Assembly (NCBI RefSeq): GCF_010501015.1
Contig: NZ_QVML01000016.1
Location: 40,708-104,707 of the forward strand
DNA from: Bacteroides sp. 214
GTDB lineage: Bacteria; Bacteroidota; Bacteroidia; Bacteroidales; Bacteroidaceae
DNA: 64,000 nt
Reading direction: 5' to 3'
Notes under the pieces: model-generated
What the model saw: the letters and a program-made list of their open reading frames with translations, nothing else
What the model was told of the DNA's origin: nothing
Databases searched by the model: none
Made by a program: the position numbers and the translations under genes
Shown: in pieces, positions 60,409 through 64,000 of the stretch
How the letters are laid out: every line of letters starts with the position of its first letter
How positions within the stretch are numbered: the first letter of the stretch is position 1

Positions 60409-62274
60409 ATGGGTATTTATATAACAGTTGCAATTCTTATTGTTTCTGCCATCTTTTTTGTAAGTGGCAAAATACGCTCGGACGTGGTGGCTTTGTGCGC
60501 CTTGGTGTTGCTAACCCTTACTGGTGTGCTTACACCCGAGGAGGCTCTGACCGGTTTCTCTAACTCTGTCGTTATCATGATGGTGGGGCTTTTTGTGGTG
60601 GGAGGTGCTATCTTCAAAACCGGCTTGGCGAAGATGATAAGTAGCCGTATCCTGAACTTGGCAGGAACCAACGAGTTGAAATTGTTTATACTAATCATGT
60701 TGGTGACCTCTGTTATCGGAGCTTTTGTAAGCAATACAGGTACGGTGGCGTTGATGCTGCCTATCGTAGTAAGCATGGCGGCGAGTGGCAATATAAATGT
60801 AAGTCGTTTGTTGATGCCGTTGGCTTTTGCCAGTAGCATGGGTGGTATGATGACCTTAATTGGTACACCGCCCAACCTTATTATAAACAACGTAATGGTT
60901 GATGCCGGTTACAAAAGCCTTTCTTTCTTTTCGTTTACTCCCGTTGGCTTGGTTTGCCTTGCGGTAGGACTGATTGTGCTTGTTCCATTGAGCAACATGG
61001 TGTTGAGTAAGAGAGGACAGAAGGGAAAAGGAAAAAAGAAAGGCAAAACATTGAAAGAACTGGCTGGCGAATATCGCTTGTCAAACAATTTATACCGTAT
61101 TCAGGTAGAGAAGGGTTCTTCGCTTGTCGATAAAACATTGCAAGAGCTTGGCATTACTAAAAACTATAATATCTCCGTGCTCGAAGTACGTCGCCTTTCT
61201 ACCTCGCGCAAGTTTTTCAAAACCATGAGTCAGGAACTTGCGGGTGCAAGTACGGTGGTGTCGGCAGACGATATTCTTTATGTGCTTGGCGAGTTCGAGA
61301 ACGTAGAGCGCTTTGTCAATGAAACCGGAAACAAACTGCTGGATACACACCAAATAGAAGGTGGTAGTGCTTCCCGGCAAGAGAATCTGGCATTTACCGA
61401 AATTGGAATCGCCGAGATTTTATTAATGGATAACTCCAAACTCATCAATAAACCGGTATCGGCATCGGGGTTTCGAGAAAATTATGGTATTAATATATTA
61501 GGTATCAAACGCAATGGACGCTATATCCTGCGCGAGTTGAAAGATACAAATATGCATTCGGGAGATGTGCTGTTGGTGCAAGGTGCATGGATAGATATTG
61601 CCCGTTTGAGCGAAGATCAATCCGAATGGGTGGTGCTTGGGCAACCTCTGACAGAAGCTGCTAAAGTTACGCTAGACCATAAAGCTCCGGTTGCAGCGGC
61701 AATTATGATTTTAATGGTTGTTACGATGATGTTCGACTTCATCCCTGTTTCTCCTGTTATCGCTGTATTGATTGCTGCTATTTTAATGGTGCTGACGGGT
61801 TGTTTCCGCAATGTGGAAGAAGCTTATAAAACCATCAACTGGGAGAGCATTGTGCTTATTGCCGCCATGCTACCTATGTCGCTGGCGTTGGAGAAAACCG
61901 GTGCTTCCGAACTGGTGTCGGGTGCACTCGTTAGCGGACTTGGCGACTACAGTCCCTATGTTTTGATGGCAGGTATCTATTTTACAACTTCGCTCATGAC
62001 CATGTTTATCAGTAACACGGCAACGGCTGTATTGATGGCACCCATCGCGCTGAGCGCCGCCATGCAAATGGATTTAAGTCCTTTCCCGTTCTTGTTTGCC
62101 GTAACGGTTGCCGCGAGTATGTGTTTTGCTTCGCCGTTTTCTACACCCCCCAATGCATTGGTGATGAATCCCGGGAATTATACGTTTATGGATTATATTA
62201 AAGTTGGTTTGCCGTTGCAAATTATCATGGGTATTGTGATGATATTTGTACTTCCACTGATATTCCCGTTTTAG
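60409..62274 (+). CDS. SLC13/DASS-type transporter with two RCK C-terminal (TrkA-C) domains
   Basis: A 621-residue inner-membrane protein. The first half has about six helices (1-205, with FSNSVVIMMVGLFVVGGAIF and the NTGTVALMLPIV clamshell motif). Two cytoplasmic TrkA-C domains follow (about 225-305 and 325-405, with LRELKDTNMHSGDVLLVQG). The second half has another six helices with SNTATAVLMAPIAL. The repeated SNT motifs and architecture match sodium-coupled dicarboxylate/sulfate transporters of the SLC13-like group with regulatory TrkA-C insertions. The substrate (sulfate, dicarboxylate) is undetermined. Confidence 0.9.
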   Translation: MGIYITVAILIVSAIFFVSGKIRSDVVALCALVLLTLTGVLTPEEALTGFSNSVVIMMVGLFVVGGAIFKTGLAKMISSRILNLAGTNELKLFILIMLVTSVIGAFVSNTGTVALMLPIVVSMAASGNINVSRLLMPLAFASSMGGMMTLIGTPPNLIINNVMVDAGYKSLSFFSFTPVGLVCLAVGLIVLVPLSNMVLSKRGQKGKGKKKGKTLKELAGEYRLSNNLYRIQVEKGSSLVDKTLQELGITKNYNISVLEVRRLSTSRKFFKTMSQELAGASTVVSADDILYVLGEFENVERFVNETGNKLLDTHQIEGGSASRQENLAFTEIGIAEILLMDNSKLINKPVSASGFRENYGINILGIKRNGRYILRELKDTNMHSGDVLLVQGAWIDIARLSEDQSEWVVLGQPLTEAAKVTLDHKAPVAAAIMILMVVTMMFDFIPVSPVIAVLIAAILMVLTGCFRNVEEAYKTINWESIVLIAAMLPMSLALEKTGASELVSGALVSGLGDYSPYVLMAGIYFTTSLMTMFISNTATAVLMAPIALSAAMQMDLSPFPFLFAVTVAASMCFASPFSTPPNALVMNPGNYTFMDYIKVGLPLQIIMGIVMIFVLPLIFPF

Positions 62275-62371
62275 AAACAGTTTCTTAACACCTCTTGCCT
62301 TTTCACTCTTTTTAGTACTCTGTTTTGTTATTTTGTTAGCATTACTCCGTTGTACTATCGAAGAAAAGCTA

Positions 62372-62379
62372 TAATTTTG
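62372..62379 (+). promoter_or_regulatory. -7 box TAATTTTG of tdh
   Basis: TAATTTTG lies 38 bp before ATG 62418, with GTTG at 62349-62352 at the -33 distance. Confidence 0.6.
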
Positions 62380-62417
62380 CTTATATTAAATAAGTTTGAA
62401 TCTAAATTGATGACAAA

Positions 62418-63443
62418 ATGAAAGCTTTAGTAAAACTTCGCCCGGAAAAAGGTTTGTGGATGGAAGATGTTCCGATGCCAACCATTGGAGTTAATGATGT
62501 ACTGATTAAGATAAAGAAAACCGCTATCTGCGGCACCGACTTACATATATATAGGTGGGATGCCTGGTCGCAGAAAACAATTAAGACTCCGATGACTATC
62601 GGTCACGAATATGTGGGCGAGGTTGTTGATATGGGAAAAGGAGTCGAGAATCTCAAAATAGGCGACCGGGTAACCGGCGAAGGTCACATAGCTTGCGGAC
62701 ATTGCCGCAACTGCCGTCGCGGAAAGAAACATGTTTGCGAAAACATCATCGGCGTAGGTGTAAATCGCGACGGTGCTTTTGCCGAATATCTTTCCATTCC
62801 TTCCGAAAACGTAGTTAAGCTCGATCCGCGTATCTCCGATGATATGGCAGCTATTATGGACCCCTTTGGCAATGCTACACACACAGCGCTTTCATTTCCT
62901 ATTATTGGCGAAGATGTTTTGATAACCGGTGCCGGATTGATAGGGTCAATGGCTACGGCTATTTGCAGGTTTGCCGGTGCAAGATATATTGTGGTGAGCG
63001 ACCTTAGCGATTATCGTTTGGATATTGCCAAGCGTATGGGAGCTACGCTGACCATCAACCCCGCCAAAGGCGAAACAGTAGAACAAGCCATGAAGCAGTT
63101 GAAGATGAGTGGTTTTGATGTTGGCTTGGAGATGTCGGGATCGCCCAAAGCATTCAACGAAATGCTTGCCGCTATGTACAACGGCTCAAAGATTTCCATG
63201 CTTGGCATTCAACCCGAAGGAACGGGTGTCGATTGGGATAAAGTAATCTTCAAAGCATTGACGCTGAAAGGTATCTATGGACGCGAAATGTGGGAAACAT
63301 GGTATCAGATGGAGCAAATGCTAATTACCGGTATCGACCTGTCTCCCATCATTACCCATCACTACTCAATAGATGAGTTCCAAAAAGGATTCGATGTGAT
63401 GGATGGTGGCGAATGTGGCAAGGTAATTCTAAACTGGGAATAG
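62418..63443 (+). CDS. tdh: L-threonine 3-dehydrogenase
   Basis: A 341-residue zinc-dependent medium-chain dehydrogenase that oxidises threonine to 2-amino-3-ketobutyrate with NAD. Catalytic zinc ligands are Cys38 (ICGTDLH), His63 and Glu64 (GHEYVGEV). The structural zinc loop [15 protein letters not shown] lies near residues 93-107, and the Rossmann motif is GAGLIGSMA. Full length. Usually the product goes to glycine C-acetyltransferase (kbl), which is not in the window. Together with putA and the peptidases it points to amino-acid use. The dispersed terminator-like repeat begins about 31 bp after the stop. Confidence 0.95.
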   Translation: MKALVKLRPEKGLWMEDVPMPTIGVNDVLIKIKKTAICGTDLHIYRWDAWSQKTIKTPMTIGHEYVGEVVDMGKGVENLKIGDRVTGEGHIACGHCRNCRRGKKHVCENIIGVGVNRDGAFAEYLSIPSENVVKLDPRISDDMAAIMDPFGNATHTALSFPIIGEDVLITGAGLIGSMATAICRFAGARYIVVSDLSDYRLDIAKRMGATLTINPAKGETVEQAMKQLKMSGFDVGLEMSGSPKAFNEMLAAMYNGSKISMLGIQPEGTGVDWDKVIFKALTLKGIYGREMWETWYQMEQMLITGIDLSPIITHHYSIDEFQKGFDVMDGGECGKVILNWE

Positions 63444-63473
63444 CGCCCTGTTACCACTCATAAACCATTTTAA

Positions 63474-63561
63474 GGAATAGGTCTTCACATTCACAAACCG
63501 CTGTAAGTAGATAACAGCGAGCTGGTTACGTGTGAAGACCCCCTCTTTTTGCCTTCACAGG
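63474..63561 (+). repeat. dispersed terminator-like repeat, copy 2
   Basis: GGTCTTCAC (63480-63488) pairs with GTGAAGACC (63532-63540), followed by CCCTCTTTTT. The inner CGCTGT (63499-63504) pairs with ACAGCG (63514-63519). It is collinear with 43488-43575. Confidence 0.85.
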
Positions 63562-63800
63562 GTATTCACTACCTATTCGCGAGATATGACACGCGCATGA
63601 ACCCCCTTTTTCTTCTTTCCCCTCGTCTGCTTTAGACGGATTCTCATAAAACTCAAATTGTACTGCCATTTTTTATAGCTTATTATTCTTAACCTACTAG
63701 CTCTTTCGTTTTGTGCTATTTCAACACAGATTTTTAGCTACTGTTTCTTCGTGCTTTTTGCACTGCATTCTTACTCGTTTTGAATAGTGCTTTTCATCTC
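63562..63800. other. gap between the terminator-like repeat and array G
   Basis: No gene seen. AT-rich with a few TAGCT and GTGCT words of irregular spacing (two TAGCT are 22 bp apart at 63676 and 63698), too weak to call an array. Confidence 0.4.
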
Positions 63801-63801
63801 T

Positions 63802-63879
63802 TCACATATGTGATGATATCTCTTCACAGTTGTGACGATATCTCTTCACATATGTGCCGATATATCATCACAGTTGTGA
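63802..63879. repeat. phased palindrome array G (TCACAnnTGTG, period 22 bp, 4 copies)
   Basis: TCACA starts at 63802, 63824, 63846 and 63868, exactly 22 bp apart. The words alternate between TCACATATGTG and TCACAGTTGTG. A second palindrome, GATATC, recurs at 63815, 63837 and 63859 (GATATA), also at period 22. Bases 63839-63886 fold into one long hairpin centred on GATATATC. Confidence 0.9.
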
Positions 63880-63920
63880 AGAGATAATTGTACTATTGAT
63901 ATATGACTTATACTGAAAGT

Positions 63921-63991
63921 GGTTGTCAGTTTTTACTGCTTGTTACTAAAAAGGTTGTCGCAATATATCTTTTCATTCTAAAAAGGTTGTC
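63921..63991. repeat. phased array I (GGTTGTC, period 32 bp, 3 copies at the window edge)
   Basis: GGTTGTC starts at 63921, 63953 and 63985, exactly 32 bp apart; the last two are preceded by AAAAA. The array may continue past the end of the window. Confidence 0.6.
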
Positions 63992-64000
63992 ATTCATATC

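Overview
The window is chromosomal DNA from a member of the Bacteroidota, most likely order Bacteroidales. Many genes are preceded by the -7 box TAnnTTTG typical of that phylum (for example 12596, 33740, 42786, 48774, 55280, 59011, 62372), and signal peptides and lipoboxes are of the kind common there. Gene content also fits: single-chain pyruvate:ferredoxin oxidoreductase, GHL10-type glycosidases, lipoproteins, TPR-histidine kinases and a secreted pectate lyase with a probable T9SS-like tail. A genus cannot be fixed from the sequence alone. About 50 protein genes and one tRNA-Asp were found. There is no rRNA, prophage, intact insertion sequence or CRISPR array.

Layout. 1-2.5 kb: gene-poor DNA with tRNA-Asp, then a gene graveyard (an RteC-like fragment, and an ECF transporter S component fused head to head with the last fifth of an RND pump). 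2.6-7.1 kb: a ClbS/DfsB-type protein and a four-gene oxidoreductase/hydrolase operon with its own AraC regulator. 7.1-16.1 kb: a URO-D-like protein, pectate lyase, DNA-repair methyltransferase, NudC, a nucleotidyltransferase/HD pair and two exporters. 16.3-29.7 kb: barrel protein, PutA, M16 and M3 peptidases, patatin, C1 peptidase. 30.2-37.4 kb: CutC, a transglutaminase-like lipoprotein and the etfB-etfA-acyl-CoA dehydrogenase operon. 37.5-48.7 kb: two tandem TPR-histidine kinases, a short alkyltransferase-like gene, a HAD phosphatase, PFOR and an AAA ATPase. 48.8-58.9 kb: an ATP-grasp-like protein, two GHL10 proteins, small membrane and barrel proteins, UvrA, and a substrate-binding-protein/permease pair without its ATPase. 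59-63.4 kb: fructose-6-phosphate aldolase/transaldolase, a TlpA-like thioredoxin, an SLC13-type transporter and threonine dehydrogenase.

Metabolically the window describes an anaerobe or microaerobe that uses amino acids (PutA, Tdh, peptidases), pyruvate via PFOR, and CoA thioesters via an ETF-linked dehydrogenase.

The most striking signal is non-coding. Ten short arrays lie in the longer intergenic gaps. Within each array a short, usually palindromic word recurs at an exact spacing of 22 bp (23 bp at two loci, 11 bp with alternating orientation at one, 32 bp at one). The word differs from locus to locus while the spacing and hairpin-forming architecture stay the same. Two of these loci belong to a collinear 180-bp dispersed module, and two others follow a 90-bp dispersed terminator-like repeat. 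This looks like a family defined by period and architecture rather than by sequence, and it is the main candidate for something undescribed here.
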